Below, piece by piece: positions 9,168-18,728 of a stretch of DNA of 64,000 bases. A program made the position numbers and the translations under genes. The first letter of the stretch is position 1. The number at the start of each line of letters is the position of its first letter. This stretch comes from Paenibacillus albidus. GTDB taxonomy: Bacteria > Bacillota > Bacilli > Paenibacillales > Paenibacillaceae. The DNA is taken from contig NZ_BMKR01000009.1 of NCBI RefSeq assembly GCF_014644435.1, positions 124,001 to 188,000 of the forward strand, read 5' to 3'. The notes beneath the pieces were generated by a model. That model saw only the letters and a program-made list of their open reading frames with translations, ran no database searches and had not been told where the DNA came from.

Positions 9168-9191
9168 AAAGAGTGGGTTTCCCCACTCTTT
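9168..9191 (-). promoter_or_regulatory. Leader hairpin of the rimP-nusA operon, candidate NusA-dependent attenuator
   Basis: A perfect 10-bp stem (AAAGAGTGGG with CCCACTCTTT) with a 4-base loop lies about 27-50 bases after the predicted transcription start. It is followed by AUCUUUGG, an interrupted U-tract. Weak terminators of this type are NusA-dependent in B. subtilis, where the nusA leader is known to be autoregulated by NusA. The role here is inference from structure and position. Confidence 0.6.
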
Positions 9192-9224
9192 ACACAACGG
9201 ACTTATCTCATTATTACCAAAAAA

Positions 9225-9253
9225 ATTATACCATAGTGCGTGGGCACTGACAA
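9225..9253 (-). promoter_or_regulatory. Sigma-A promoter of the rimP-nusA-infB operon
   Basis: The -35 TTGTCA (9248-9253) and perfect -10 TATAAT (9225-9230) are separated by 17 bases. It is the best promoter match in the window. The -35 sits inside the inverted repeat GGCACT-TGTC-AGTGCC (9243-9258). The predicted leader is about 98 bases long and contains the hairpin at 9168-9191. Confidence 0.88.
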
Positions 9254-9306
9254 GTGCCGGCCCTTGACTGCCCCTTTCAGAGGCGGGTCTCATACGAGAA
9301 AAACAC

Positions 9307-12300
9307 CTAAAACAGCGACAGCTGATTGCTCTCCGGCAGCCCGCGGAAACAGCCCATTCCGTTCAGCAGCTCGATCACCGTCTTACTCGCTTTGGACTTC
9401 TGCTGGAAATCCTCGATGGAGAGAAACTCTCCGGCATCCTTGGCAGCCGCTATATTATAGGCGGCATTTTCTCCGATTCCCGCAAGCGCCGAGAACGGAG
9501 GAATCAAGCTGTTCTCCTCCACTGTGAACCGGGTAGCATCCGAGCGGTACAGGTCAATATTCTTGAACGTGAAACCGCGTGCCGTCATTTCCAGGGCCAT
9601 TTCCAGTACAGGAAGCATCGCTTTTTCCTTGGGCAGGGCCTGGAATGCTTTTTGCTCAATCTCCACGATCTGGCGTCCGATGGCTTCATACCCCTTACAG
9701 CAGAGATCTATGTCAAAATCAGCCGCACGCACAGAGAAATATGTCGCATAATATTCAATCGGGTGATACAGCTTGAAGTAGGCGGTCCGCACTGCAGATA
9801 TAACATATGCGGCGGCATGCGCCTTCGGAAACATGTACTGAATTTTCAGACAGGAATCAATGTACCATTGCGGGACCTTGCATTTCTTCATTTCCTCGAT
9901 CCATTCGGGCGGCAGGCCTTTCCCCTTCCGGACACTTTCGGTAATTTTGAAGGCAAGACTTGCATCCATACCCGCTTTATAGATCAGGAAAAGCATGATA
10001 TCGTCCCGGCAGCCGATAACGGTCTTGATGTTGCAAGTGTTGTTCTTAATCAGCTCCTGGGCATTGCCGAGCCAAACGCCGGTACCATGGGACAGTCCCG
10101 AAATCTGCAGCAAGTCGGCAAAACTTGAGGGTTTGGCTTCAACCAGCATCTGGCGTACGAACTTTGTTCCCATTTCCGGCACCCCGTAAGTGGCAACCGG
10201 CGTCCGAATCTGATCCGGACGGACTCCCAGTGCGTCTGTCGAGTTAAACATGCTCATTACTTTCGGGTCGTTCATGGGAATGGTTGTGGGATCAACTCCG
10301 GTCAAGTCTTGCAGCATCCGCATCATAGTCGGATCATCGTGACCCAGAATATCAAGCTTCAACAGGTTGGCATCAAAGGCATGATAATCAAAATGCGTCG
10401 TCTTCCACTCTGCATTGACATCATCGGCCGGGAACTGCACCGGTGTTATATCCTCTACTTCCATATAGTCCGGTACAACAACGATCCCGCCGGGATGCTG
10501 GCCGGTACTGCGCTTAACGCCTGTGCAGCCAGCCGCAAGCCGGCCCACCTCGGCACCGCGCCAGCGCTTTTGGTGATGCTCTTCATATTTTTTGGTGAAT
10601 CCGAAGGCCGTCTTCTCCGCAACAGTACCGATTGTACCGGCACGAAAGACGCTTTTCTCACCAAACATGGTCTTCGTAAAATTATGGGCCTGGGGCTGAT
10701 ATTCCCCCGAAAAGTTCAAATCGATATCGGGAACTTTATCGCCTTTAAAACCAAGGAAGGTCTCAAACGGAATGTCTTGGCCTTCCCCTTTCATTTGTTC
10801 ACCGCAATTCGGACAGTTCTTATCCGGAAGGTCAAATCCGCTTGGCACACTGCCATCCAGGAACCATTCGCTGTGACGGCATTCCGGGTTACGGCAAATG
10901 TAATGCGCCGGCAGCGGATTAACCTCGGATATGCCCAGAAAGGTAGCGACAACCGAAGATCCGACGGAACCCCGTGATCCAACGAGATAGCCGTCCTTGT
11001 TGGACTTTTTAACGAGACGTTCAGAGATCAGATAGTTGGCAGAGAAGCCATACTTGATAATAGGCGCCAATTCCTTCTCCAGGCGGGCCACGACCACTTC
11101 AGGCAGCTCTTCGCCATAGATCGACTTGGCTGTATTGTAGCAGGTCTCCCGGATCTCCTCATCGGCTCCTTCGATAATAGGTGTGAACAGCTTGTCCGGG
11201 AACAACTCGATCTCTTCAAACCGTTCGGCCAGCTCCACCGTATTGGTAATTACAACTTCCTTGGCTTTTTCGGCGCCCAGAAATTCAAATTCGGCAAGCA
11301 TCTCATCTGTGGTGCGAAAATGGGCATCGGGTTTGCGCTGGTCCTTCAGCGGGCTGAAGCCTGTAATCCCATTAATCGTAATGTCCCGGTACAACTTGTC
11401 CCGCGGTTCGAGATAATGCACATTACCTGTAGCAATCACCGGCTTGTTGAGCTGCTCGCCAATTTCACAAACCTTGCGCAGCGAGGCGCGCAGCTCCTCG
11501 GGACTGGCCACAAAACCTTTGTCCACCAGATGCATATACATCGTGATCGGCTGGATTTCCAGCACATCGTAGAACTCGGCGACTTCCATCGCTTCCTCAG
11601 TAGTTTTGTTCAATACTGCCTCGAAAAATTCTCCCCGCTCGCAGCCCGATATTACCAGCAGCCCATCGCGCAGCTCAACCAGCTTGGATTTTGGAATGCA
11701 GGGTACCCGTTTGAAATATTCCGTATGCGACATCGAGATCAGCTTGTAGAGATTTTTTTTGCCTGTTTGATTCAAGGCATAAATGCAGCAATGGAATGGC
11801 CGGACATTGGACAGATCATTGCCAACGTAATCGTTCAAACGGTCCAGCATGGTAATCCCTTTGAGCTTGACCGCATCCGCCAGCAGTCCATTCAAGATCC
11901 CGCCAAGCGCAATCGTATCATCAACTGCCCGGTGATGGCTTTCGAGCAATACTTTATATTTGTCCGCCAGCGTGTTCAGCCGGTGATTCTTCATCGTAGG
12001 GTGCAGCAGCCGCGCAAGCTCCAGCGTATCCAGTGAAGGGTTCGACAGCTGCGGAAGGCCGTATTTGGTTAGCGAAGCCTGAATGAAGCCCATATCAAAT
12101 CTGGCATTATGGGCGACCAGAATGCTGTCTCCAATGAATTTCACGAATTCATGCAGTACCGGCTCCAGATCGGGCGCATCCTTGACCATTTCATCCGTGA
12201 TATTGGTCAGCTGCTGGATATGGTAAGGAATTTTCTCATGCGGATTAACAAAAGTGGTATAACGGTCAAGCTCCTTGCCTTCGCACATCTTGATCGCCGC

Positions 12301-13632
12301 AAGCTCCGTAATATTATTGCGGGTGATGGATAACCCCGTGGTCTCGATATCGAAGACTACATAAGTTGCAGTCTTCAAATCAAGCGGCTGGGGATTGTCC
12401 ACAATATTTACAGAGTCATTTACGACATTGGCCTCTACCCCATAAAGCATCTTAATCTTGTGCTTATGGGAGGCGTGACCGGCATCGGGGTAACATTGCA
12501 CACCCCCATGATCGGTGACGGCAATCGCCGGATGCCCCCATTTGGCGGCCGTTTTGACATAGGCATCAATTGGCGTTACCGCATCCATGGTGCTCATCGT
12601 AGTGTGCAGATGGAATTCTACGCGTTTCTTCGGAGCGGTATCCTTGCGGCTCGGCGGCGCCCCTACCTCCGTCAAATCCGAAGGGATCATCACCAGCTCG
12701 GGAATCTGCATGAAACGGTCATACTCCACCTTGCCCCGCGCTCTTACCCATTTCCCATTCGCCAACTGACCCATAATCCGCAGATCCTCTTTGGTTTTGG
12801 CAAACATTTTCATCTGCAGGGAATCGGTAAAGTCAGTGATGCAGAATGTGAACAGTGTGTTGCCGTTACGCAGCTCCTTGCTGTCCAGTCCAAAGATGGT
12901 CCCTTGAATGGTGATCTTCTTCTCTTCATCCTGAATCTCGATAATAGGGACGGCCTGTTCCTTGATCTCATAGCCCACCTGCAGCTTGATAACCTCGTTC
13001 GGATCCCCCTCCTCTTCAGGCTCATCCGGTTCGCTGGCCGTCATCATCATTTCTACCAGCTCCCTCTGCTCCTGCTGCAGCTTTTGCTGGAATTCTTCAT
13101 ACGCATCGGCTTTGCTCTCGTTCTCGGCAATTTGCAGCTTCACCTTCAGCGAAAGGCCAAAATAACGCTCATAAAAACGGATGATTGCGCCCTCGATCCC
13201 TTTCTTCTTGGCGAGCTCAAGCGACATGGTATCATTCACATAGAGCAGCAGCGTGTTGTCCTGGAGCTCCTGACTGGAGCGGGTGAGCCAACCGTTGACG
13301 GAGGGAATTTCCCGCTGCACCCATTCCAGAAACAGTCCCCAGTATTCTTGTACAAGCTCCGCTCTGTTTACTTTCTCATCATATAGGAACAAGAAGCTTA
13401 CTTTGGCAATATGCTGCAGCTTCTCTCGCATTCTCAAACAAAAGGTCCGGTAGGTCTGTGCCGGTACCAGTGAATCTTTAACAAGAACAATATGCCAGTC
13501 CCGGTTGCCGCGACTGATCTCCACACGTTCGATATACCCGTCCAAAAAATAGGGATCAATAATGGCGGGCGGTATTTCCCCCTGCTTCATCAGCAGCTCG
13601 AACCTTTTTCTTCTTTCCATAGTCTGTTCCAT
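9307..13632 (-). CDS. polC: DNA polymerase III alpha subunit, PolC type
   Basis: PolC is the replicative polymerase of low-GC Gram-positives and includes its own proofreading exonuclease. The 1441-residue protein has the standard length and order: N-terminal domain, OB domain (about 235-320), PHP domain starting HLHTTMS at 341 with AVTDHGG at 371, a DEDDh exonuclease inserted in the PHP domain (VFDIETTG at 426, HNARFDMGF, HHRAVDDT), then the polymerase palm with PDIDLNFSG, and a C-terminal region ending GCFRGLPESNQLSLF. The ATG at 13632 follows GGGGGAGAAGGC. It follows proS with a terminator-like structure between them. Confidence 0.98.
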   Translation of the reverse strand: MEQTMERRKRFELLMKQGEIPPAIIDPYFLDGYIERVEISRGNRDWHIVLVKDSLVPAQTYRTFCLRMREKLQHIAKVSFLFLYDEKVNRAELVQEYWGLFLEWVQREIPSVNGWLTRSSQELQDNTLLLYVNDTMSLELAKKKGIEGAIIRFYERYFGLSLKVKLQIAENESKADAYEEFQQKLQQEQRELVEMMMTASEPDEPEEEGDPNEVIKLQVGYEIKEQAVPIIEIQDEEKKITIQGTIFGLDSKELRNGNTLFTFCITDFTDSLQMKMFAKTKEDLRIMGQLANGKWVRARGKVEYDRFMQIPELVMIPSDLTEVGAPPSRKDTAPKKRVEFHLHTTMSTMDAVTPIDAYVKTAAKWGHPAIAVTDHGGVQCYPDAGHASHKHKIKMLYGVEANVVNDSVNIVDNPQPLDLKTATYVVFDIETTGLSITRNNITELAAIKMCEGKELDRYTTFVNPHEKIPYHIQQLTNITDEMVKDAPDLEPVLHEFVKFIGDSILVAHNARFDMGFIQASLTKYGLPQLSNPSLDTLELARLLHPTMKNHRLNTLADKYKVLLESHHRAVDDTIALGGILNGLLADAVKLKGITMLDRLNDYVGNDLSNVRPFHCCIYALNQTGKKNLYKLISMSHTEYFKRVPCIPKSKLVELRDGLLVISGCERGEFFEAVLNKTTEEAMEVAEFYDVLEIQPITMYMHLVDKGFVASPEELRASLRKVCEIGEQLNKPVIATGNVHYLEPRDKLYRDITINGITGFSPLKDQRKPDAHFRTTDEMLAEFEFLGAEKAKEVVITNTVELAERFEEIELFPDKLFTPIIEGADEEIRETCYNTAKSIYGEELPEVVVARLEKELAPIIKYGFSANYLISERLVKKSNKDGYLVGSRGSVGSSVVATFLGISEVNPLPAHYICRNPECRHSEWFLDGSVPSGFDLPDKNCPNCGEQMKGEGQDIPFETFLGFKGDKVPDIDLNFSGEYQPQAHNFTKTMFGEKSVFRAGTIGTVAEKTAFGFTKKYEEHHQKRWRGAEVGRLAAGCTGVKRSTGQHPGGIVVVPDYMEVEDITPVQFPADDVNAEWKTTHFDYHAFDANLLKLDILGHDDPTMMRMLQDLTGVDPTTIPMNDPKVMSMFNSTDALGVRPDQIRTPVATYGVPEMGTKFVRQMLVEAKPSSFADLLQISGLSHGTGVWLGNAQELIKNNTCNIKTVIGCRDDIMLFLIYKAGMDASLAFKITESVRKGKGLPPEWIEEMKKCKVPQWYIDSCLKIQYMFPKAHAAAYVISAVRTAYFKLYHPIEYYATYFSVRAADFDIDLCCKGYEAIGRQIVEIEQKAFQALPKEKAMLPVLEMALEMTARGFTFKNIDLYRSDATRFTVEENSLIPPFSALAGIGENAAYNIAAAKDAGEFLSIEDFQQKSKASKTVIELLNGMGCFRGLPESNQLSLF

Positions 13633-13734
13633 GCCTTCTCCCCCATCTTGCTAGGCAATAAGAGGAACTCCTACGCGGAGTCTCTCGAAGATGTTGCCAA
13701 ATTCTTTTGTGACACATATGCCGTTAATATTATA

Positions 13735-13802
13735 ATAAAAAACTTCCGGCTAAGAAAGCATTGGGTTAGGACGGCCCGCCGACTTCCTCTTTGCCAGAAG
13801 TT
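13735..13802 (-). terminator. Intrinsic terminator between proS and polC
   Basis: Reading leftward, AACTTCTGGC (13793-13802) pairs with GCCGGAAGTT (13741-13750) with one G-U pair, followed by TTTTTTATT. It lies 39 bases after the proS stop codon. The loop of about 42 bases is long. A TATAAT hexamer at 13729-13734 overlaps the end of the U-tract and could be the -10 of a polC promoter, but its -35 (TTTCTT, 17-base spacing) is poor. Nothing else is clear in the 208-base gap. Confidence 0.6.
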
Positions 13803-13840
13803 AGTTTGGATACTAGGTTGGCTGTTACAATACCTCGAAA

Positions 13841-15289
13841 TTAATAGGCTTTAGCAAAAACAACCGTATGCTGAGCCGGTTTACCGCAGCAGATGCAGGT
13901 CGTTTTGGTTTCGGCAGGGTTGAACGGAATATTCCGGCTGCCGGCACCTGTCTCTTCCTTGACCTTGGATTCGCATTCTTCGGAACCGCACCAGCCTGCC
14001 AAGGCAAACCCGCGCTTGTCCTCCATCGAGGCTTTCATTTCCTCCAGGCTGTCGACTGAATAGAAATGATCCTCCCGGAATTTCAGCGCCCGTTCATACA
14101 TCTCATTGTGCACCTGTTCCAGCATAGCCTTAACTTCTCCAACAAGGTTCTCCTGCTGCACAATTTTCTTCTCTCCGGAAATCCGTGAGACCAGGACACA
14201 AACGCCATTCTCCATATCGCGTGGGCCCAACTCCAGACGAATCGGAACGCCGCGCATTTCATACTCGTTAAACTTCCAACCTGGCGTTACGTCTGCCCGA
14301 TCATCCACACGTACCCGAACGCCGGCATTCTTCAGATCTTTGAATAGCTCGTCTGTCCGTCCAATTACAGCTTCACGTGTCTTAGGCGGGCCGATTGGCA
14401 CCATAATGACCTGGGTTGGAGCTACTTTGGGCGGCAAAGCCAGACCGCGGTCATCCCCGTGCACCATAATCAAGGAGCCGATGAGGCGTGTAGTCGAACC
14501 CCAGGACGTAGTGTGCACGTATTCCAGTGCATTGTCGCGGCTTAAATACTGAATTTCAAAAGCTTCAGCGAACTTTGTTCCCAGATAATGCGAGGTAGCC
14601 GCCTGTACTGCACGCCCATCCTTCATCATGGCTTCAATGGAATACGTATCAACGGCACCGGCAAAACGCTCAGAAGGCGTCTTTTGGCCGGTAACGACCG
14701 GAATCGCCAGATAAGACTCGACAAAATCGCGGTAGTTCTCAAGCATCCGCATGGTTTCTTCCCGGGCTTCCTGTTCATTCTCATGGGCCGTATGGCCTTC
14801 CTGCCAAAGGAATTCGGTTGTCCGAATAAAGGGAAGGGTACGCTTCTCCCAACGGACCACGTTGGCCCACTGGTTGATCAATACCGGAAGATCGCGGTAG
14901 GATTGTATCCATTTGGAATACATATGACCGAACATCGTCTCCGAGGTTGGCCGGACCGCCAGACGTTCTTCAAGCACATCACCACCCGCTTCAGTCACCC
15001 ATGGCAGCTCGGGATTAAATCCCTCAATATGATCTTTCTCTTTCTGAAAAAAGCTCTCCGGGATGAACACTGGAAAATAAGCGTTGCGGTGTCCGGTTTC
15101 CTTAAGGCGGCGATTCATTTCCTCCTGGATATGCTCCCATATTTCATAGCCCTCAGGCTTGAAAACGATACAACCCCGTACAGGAGAATAATCCATCAGG
15201 TCCGCTTTCTTAATAACATCAATGTACCAGCGTGAGAAATCCTCGCTCTGGGGGGTAATCTCCGTAACGAATTGTTTATCTTTTGCCAT
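13841..15289 (-). CDS. proS: Prolyl-tRNA synthetase, archaeal/eukaryotic-like short type
   Basis: Class II synthetase that charges tRNA-Pro. The 482-residue protein matches the short form without the editing insertion found in the typical bacterial ProRS of about 570 residues. It starts FVTEITPQSEDFSRWYIDVI, has GCIVFKPEGYEIWEHIQ, motif 2 region LPFIRTTEFLWQEGHTAH, and PTQVIMVPIG at the anticodon-binding domain. The C-terminal extension has Cys residues (WCGSEECESK, TCICCGKPAQ) and ends in Tyr, as in the archaeal-like family. It lies in the rseP-proS-polC position, where B. subtilis has the bacterial-type enzyme. Confidence 0.95.
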   Translation of the reverse strand: MAKDKQFVTEITPQSEDFSRWYIDVIKKADLMDYSPVRGCIVFKPEGYEIWEHIQEEMNRRLKETGHRNAYFPVFIPESFFQKEKDHIEGFNPELPWVTEAGGDVLEERLAVRPTSETMFGHMYSKWIQSYRDLPVLINQWANVVRWEKRTLPFIRTTEFLWQEGHTAHENEQEAREETMRMLENYRDFVESYLAIPVVTGQKTPSERFAGAVDTYSIEAMMKDGRAVQAATSHYLGTKFAEAFEIQYLSRDNALEYVHTTSWGSTTRLIGSLIMVHGDDRGLALPPKVAPTQVIMVPIGPPKTREAVIGRTDELFKDLKNAGVRVRVDDRADVTPGWKFNEYEMRGVPIRLELGPRDMENGVCVLVSRISGEKKIVQQENLVGEVKAMLEQVHNEMYERALKFREDHFYSVDSLEEMKASMEDKRGFALAGWCGSEECESKVKEETGAGSRNIPFNPAETKTTCICCGKPAQHTVVFAKAY

Positions 15290-15323
15290 TGTGTTGAATT
15301 CCTCCCGTTAATAAAAAAGAAAA

Positions 15324-16598
15324 TTATCCGGTAATCAAACGCAAGATATCATTATAAGTCACAACCAGCATCAGCAAAAAGATCAGGGCAAAGCCAACAA
15401 AGTGGACCATGCCTTCACGGCTCGGATCGACAGGTTTGCCGCGCAGCGCTTCTACCCCGAGGAAAGCCAGACGGCTTCCATCCAGGGCTGGAACCGGCAG
15501 CAGATTAAAGATTCCGAGATACAGGCTTAGAATAGCGGCCCAATAGGTCAAATATTCAATCCCTTGCTTGGCAATTTGCCCGGTCATATGGAACGTCCGA
15601 ACAGGACCGCCGATGTCATCCATATTAAATTGATTAATGAGCTGCTTGAAACTGATAAAAATAGTCTTTGTCCAATTGCCCATCTCCTTGCCGGCCCCCG
15701 TAAAGGTCTCGCCTATGCCAGCCTTGCGGCTCTGGAGCTCCGAGGTGATTCCCACTTTCCCGCCTTCTTCGCCTTCCATGGAGCGGGGAATCAGGGTCAC
15801 ATTAATCGTCTGGTCGCCGCGCTGGAGGACCCACTTCATCTCTTTGCCCTTTGAAGCGGCTATCAAGGCGACCATTCCTTTATAATCCGCACCAATCTGT
15901 TCACCGTTAATGGACTCTACAATATCGCCTTTTTGCAGTCCGGCCTCCTCTGCAGGCATTCCCTTGGAGACCTCACCAATCTTGACATAGGTAGGATTCT
16001 CAATGGGAATACCGACCATTTGCAAATGAATGGCAAAGAGGACAAAAGCCAGCAAAAAGTTCATGACCGGACCAGCCACGATCGCGAGGGACCGCTGTCC
16101 AACCGTTTTGCTGCCAAACTGACGGTTCTTAGGCGCTATTTGCGTCTGCTGCGAACCACTAATCATCATCGCCTGCGGGTGAACCTCATAAGTAGTCACT
16201 TCTCCGTCCACATCCAGCCGAATCTGCAGAGCATTCTCCAGGTCCGTATGCTGGGCCTCGCCGCGAATCACATTTCTCCGCGTATCGAGCGCATCCAGAT
16301 AAATATTCTTGACTTTGTTGTCCTGGCCGAGCCGGATCGCAATCGTCTGTCCCGGACCAATCTCAATCATTTCCGGATCTTCACCAGCCATACGTGCATA
16401 ACCGCCAAAGGGCAGTAAACGAAGTGTGAACTGGGTTTCACCATGTTTATAAGAAAACAGTTTCGGACCGAAACCGATCGCAAATTCTCTTACCAGAATA
16501 CCGGCGCGTTTGGCAAAATAATAATGTCCCCATTCATGTACGGTCACAAGGACAAAAAACATAAGCACCGTTAAGAAAACGACCTGAACCATTTCCAA
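15324..16598 (-). CDS. rseP: Site-2 zinc metalloprotease RseP/RasP
   Basis: Intramembrane protease that cleaves membrane-anchored substrates such as anti-sigma factors and signal-peptide remnants; B. subtilis RasP acts on RsiW. The 424-residue protein has the zinc motif HEWGH at 21-25 in the first membrane helix, a PDZ domain (IGEVSKGMPAEEAGLQKGDIV), and the second motif NLLPVPALDG in a late membrane segment. Four or five hydrophobic segments are visible. The TTG at 16598 is placed nine bases after AGGGGG and was preferred to the TTG at 16607, which is too close to that site. It follows dxr by about 150 bases with no clear promoter. Confidence 0.95.
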   Translation of the reverse strand: MEMVQVVFLTVLMFFVLVTVHEWGHYYFAKRAGILVREFAIGFGPKLFSYKHGETQFTLRLLPFGGYARMAGEDPEMIEIGPGQTIAIRLGQDNKVKNIYLDALDTRRNVIRGEAQHTDLENALQIRLDVDGEVTTYEVHPQAMMISGSQQTQIAPKNRQFGSKTVGQRSLAIVAGPVMNFLLAFVLFAIHLQMVGIPIENPTYVKIGEVSKGMPAEEAGLQKGDIVESINGEQIGADYKGMVALIAASKGKEMKWVLQRGDQTINVTLIPRSMEGEEGGKVGITSELQSRKAGIGETFTGAGKEMGNWTKTIFISFKQLINQFNMDDIGGPVRTFHMTGQIAKQGIEYLTYWAAILSLYLGIFNLLPVPALDGSRLAFLGVEALRGKPVDPSREGMVHFVGFALIFLLMLVVTYNDILRLITG

Positions 16599-16744
16599 GC
16601 GTAACAACCCCCTTTTGGTGTGAAACGGAAAGTATGTCCTCTTAATTTATCATTATTCTCCGATGCGGCACAAGAGAATCAACTGTTCAGGCATATTTTT
16701 AGAGCAAGGCGCTTATTTCCGGCTTCAAGAGGAAAACCAAGGGT

Positions 16745-17884
16745 TTATAACGTGGCAGCAAGTTCGCGGGTAGTTTGGTCACAATGCTCGATTTGCTCCA
16801 AATTCGGATAGGCCACAATCTCCAGACGCTGCAAAACTTCGGAAATGATCTCTTCAATGTGCAGAAAAGCAATTTCGCCCCGCAGGAACCGCGCAACTGC
16901 AATCTCATTCGCAGCGTTATAGGCGGTTGTTGCCGTGCCGCCCGCTCTGCCGCATTCAAAAGCTAAACGAAGCGCCGGGAAACGGTCAAAGTCCATCTCC
17001 TTAAAGGTCAACTTACCGATTTCCGAGAGGGATAGACGTTTGGCCGGCGATTCCCAGCGATCCGGATAAGTCAGGGCATATTGAATGGGAACACGCATAT
17101 CGGGCGTTCCGAGTTGGGCTACAATGCTGCTGTCCCGGAATTCAACATAGGAATGAATAATACTCTCGGGATGAAGAAGCACATGGACTTGTTCATAGGA
17201 GAGGTCAAACAGCCAACGCGCCTCAATGACCTCCAGTCCCTTATTGACCATAGTAGCAGAATCTATAGTGATTTTGGCACCCATGCTCCAATTTGGATGG
17301 CGCAGTGCCTGCTCCACCGTCACATTTTCCAGCTCTTGGCGGGTATAATCCCGGAAAGAGCCTCCGGAGGCCGTCAGCGTAATCGAAGCCACGTCTTTGG
17401 GGTTTTCCCCGTTCAGGCACTGAAATATAGCGGAATGCTCACTGTCTACCGGCAGCAGCTTCACACCTTTGCGAGCGGCCAGTTCCGTGACCAGATGCCC
17501 TGCAGTGACCAGCGTCTCCTTATTGGCCAGTCCGATATGCTTGCCGGCTTCAAGGGCAGCCAGCGTAGACTGCAAGCCCACACTGCCTACCAGGGCGGTT
17601 ACCACCGTATCCGCCTCACCTCCGGCAGCTACCTCTGTCAGCCCTTCTTTGCCGCTGTAAAGCTTAACGCCTTCAGGCAAGCTGCTTTTGATTTCTTCGG
17701 CGAGCTCCTTCGTTGCTACAGAGACACGGCGCGGATTGAACTTGCGAACCTGCTCCAGCAGCAGCTTCGTATTGCTGCCCGCAGCCAGCCCCTCCACTTC
17801 AAACGCCTCCGGATGCATGGCCACCACATCCAATGTTTGCGTACCGATGGAGCCTGTTGAGCCAAGTATACTTATTTTTTTCAA
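16745..17884 (-). CDS. dxr: 1-deoxy-D-xylulose 5-phosphate reductoisomerase
   Basis: Converts DXP to MEP with NADPH, the committed step of the non-mevalonate isoprenoid pathway. The 379-residue protein has the NADPH-binding GSTGSIG at 8-14, the metal-binding PVDSEHSA, the substrate loop TASGGSFRD and HPNWSMGAKITIDSATMVNKG. It starts with TTG (17884) seven bases after GGGGAGAGG. It follows cdsA and uppS, so isoprenoid precursor and carrier-lipid synthesis are grouped together. Confidence 0.97.
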   Translation of the reverse strand: MKKISILGSTGSIGTQTLDVVAMHPEAFEVEGLAAGSNTKLLLEQVRKFNPRRVSVATKELAEEIKSSLPEGVKLYSGKEGLTEVAAGGEADTVVTALVGSVGLQSTLAALEAGKHIGLANKETLVTAGHLVTELAARKGVKLLPVDSEHSAIFQCLNGENPKDVASITLTASGGSFRDYTRQELENVTVEQALRHPNWSMGAKITIDSATMVNKGLEVIEARWLFDLSYEQVHVLLHPESIIHSYVEFRDSSIVAQLGTPDMRVPIQYALTYPDRWESPAKRLSLSEIGKLTFKEMDFDRFPALRLAFECGRAGGTATTAYNAANEIAVARFLRGEIAFLHIEEIISEVLQRLEIVAYPNLEQIEHCDQTTRELAATL

Positions 17885-17903
17885 GCTTGTACCTCTCCCC
17901 TCG

Positions 17904-18707
17904 TTAATAGTAAGGCATCAGCATTACAATATGTACGAACGGAAATACGACGATCCAGCTGTCACAGCGATCCAGAATACCGCCATGCCCCGGCAAAAGA
18001 GAGCCGGAATCCTTAATGCCGTAAACCCGTTTATAGGCAGATTGTACAAGATCTCCGAGCTGGCCCACAACGGCACAGGAAAGTCCGATAAGCAGCGCTC
18101 GCCCGATGGTCAGCAGATCAGGAACACAAATAGCATAGATTAGAGCAATCACGAGAGAGATCAGAACTCCCCCTGCTGCACCCTCCACCGTTTTGTTGGG
18201 ACTGATTGCAGGCCATAGCTTGTGTTTCCCTAAGCTTTTGCCCACAAAATAAGCTCCGGCATCACTGCCCCAAATGCAGGACAGGAGAAGAAAAGTCCAG
18301 AATAAACCCTGTCCGTCCATGGAGGAACGGGTCACGGCCATATAGGAAAATCCCGTTCCTATGTATACGATACCAGTAAAGAGCAGCGCTGTTATTCGAA
18401 TATCCAGTTTATTCTTAGTAAACACTGTAACCAGCAGGAACAGGAGCAGCAGCAGCCAAATCCCTTGTTCCCAGGCCAACGGGGCATTCAACCCAAGAAG
18501 GTCCCAAGGTACCATAAAGAGCAGCACAGCGGCATACCCGGTGAGAGCAGTGCCGCCAAACGCAGAGGTGCCTGTCATTTTTATGAACTCATAGTACCCG
18601 ATAAGAGCCATTGCCATGAGCAAAAGCTGATAAGGCCAGCCTCCCAAAAAGCACAAACCCAAAAATATAACTCCAGCCACAATGCCGGTAATCAAGCGCT
18701 GCTTCAA
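17904..18707 (-). CDS. cdsA: Phosphatidate cytidylyltransferase
   Basis: Integral membrane enzyme that makes CDP-diacylglycerol from phosphatidate and CTP for phospholipid synthesis. The 267-residue protein has about seven hydrophobic segments and the family signature near the C-terminus, with SPNKTVEGAAGG and KRVYGIKDSGSLLPGHGG followed by DRCDS. It starts with TTG (18707). It lies between uppS and dxr, the usual order. Confidence 0.96.
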   Translation of the reverse strand: MKQRLITGIVAGVIFLGLCFLGGWPYQLLLMAMALIGYYEFIKMTGTSAFGGTALTGYAAVLLFMVPWDLLGLNAPLAWEQGIWLLLLLFLLVTVFTKNKLDIRITALLFTGIVYIGTGFSYMAVTRSSMDGQGLFWTFLLLSCIWGSDAGAYFVGKSLGKHKLWPAISPNKTVEGAAGGVLISLVIALIYAICVPDLLTIGRALLIGLSCAVVGQLGDLVQSAYKRVYGIKDSGSLLPGHGGILDRCDSWIVVFPFVHIVMLMPYY

Positions 18708-18728
18708 AGGTCTCCATCTCCCATCAGG

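Noticed and set aside
13729-13757. polC promoter (TATAAT with TTTCTT)
   Set aside because: The -10 is perfect but the -35 is poor, and the -10 overlaps the U-tract of the terminator, where A+T-rich hexamers are expected by chance. It is mentioned only with the terminator.
15290-15323. T-box leader in front of proS
   Set aside because: Only 34 bases separate rseP's downstream neighbour proS from the preceding gene in transcription order, too short for a T-box.
16608-16744. Promoter for rseP in the dxr-rseP gap
   Set aside because: Only weak hexamers with poor spacing (for example TTGATT with AGAATA) were visible.
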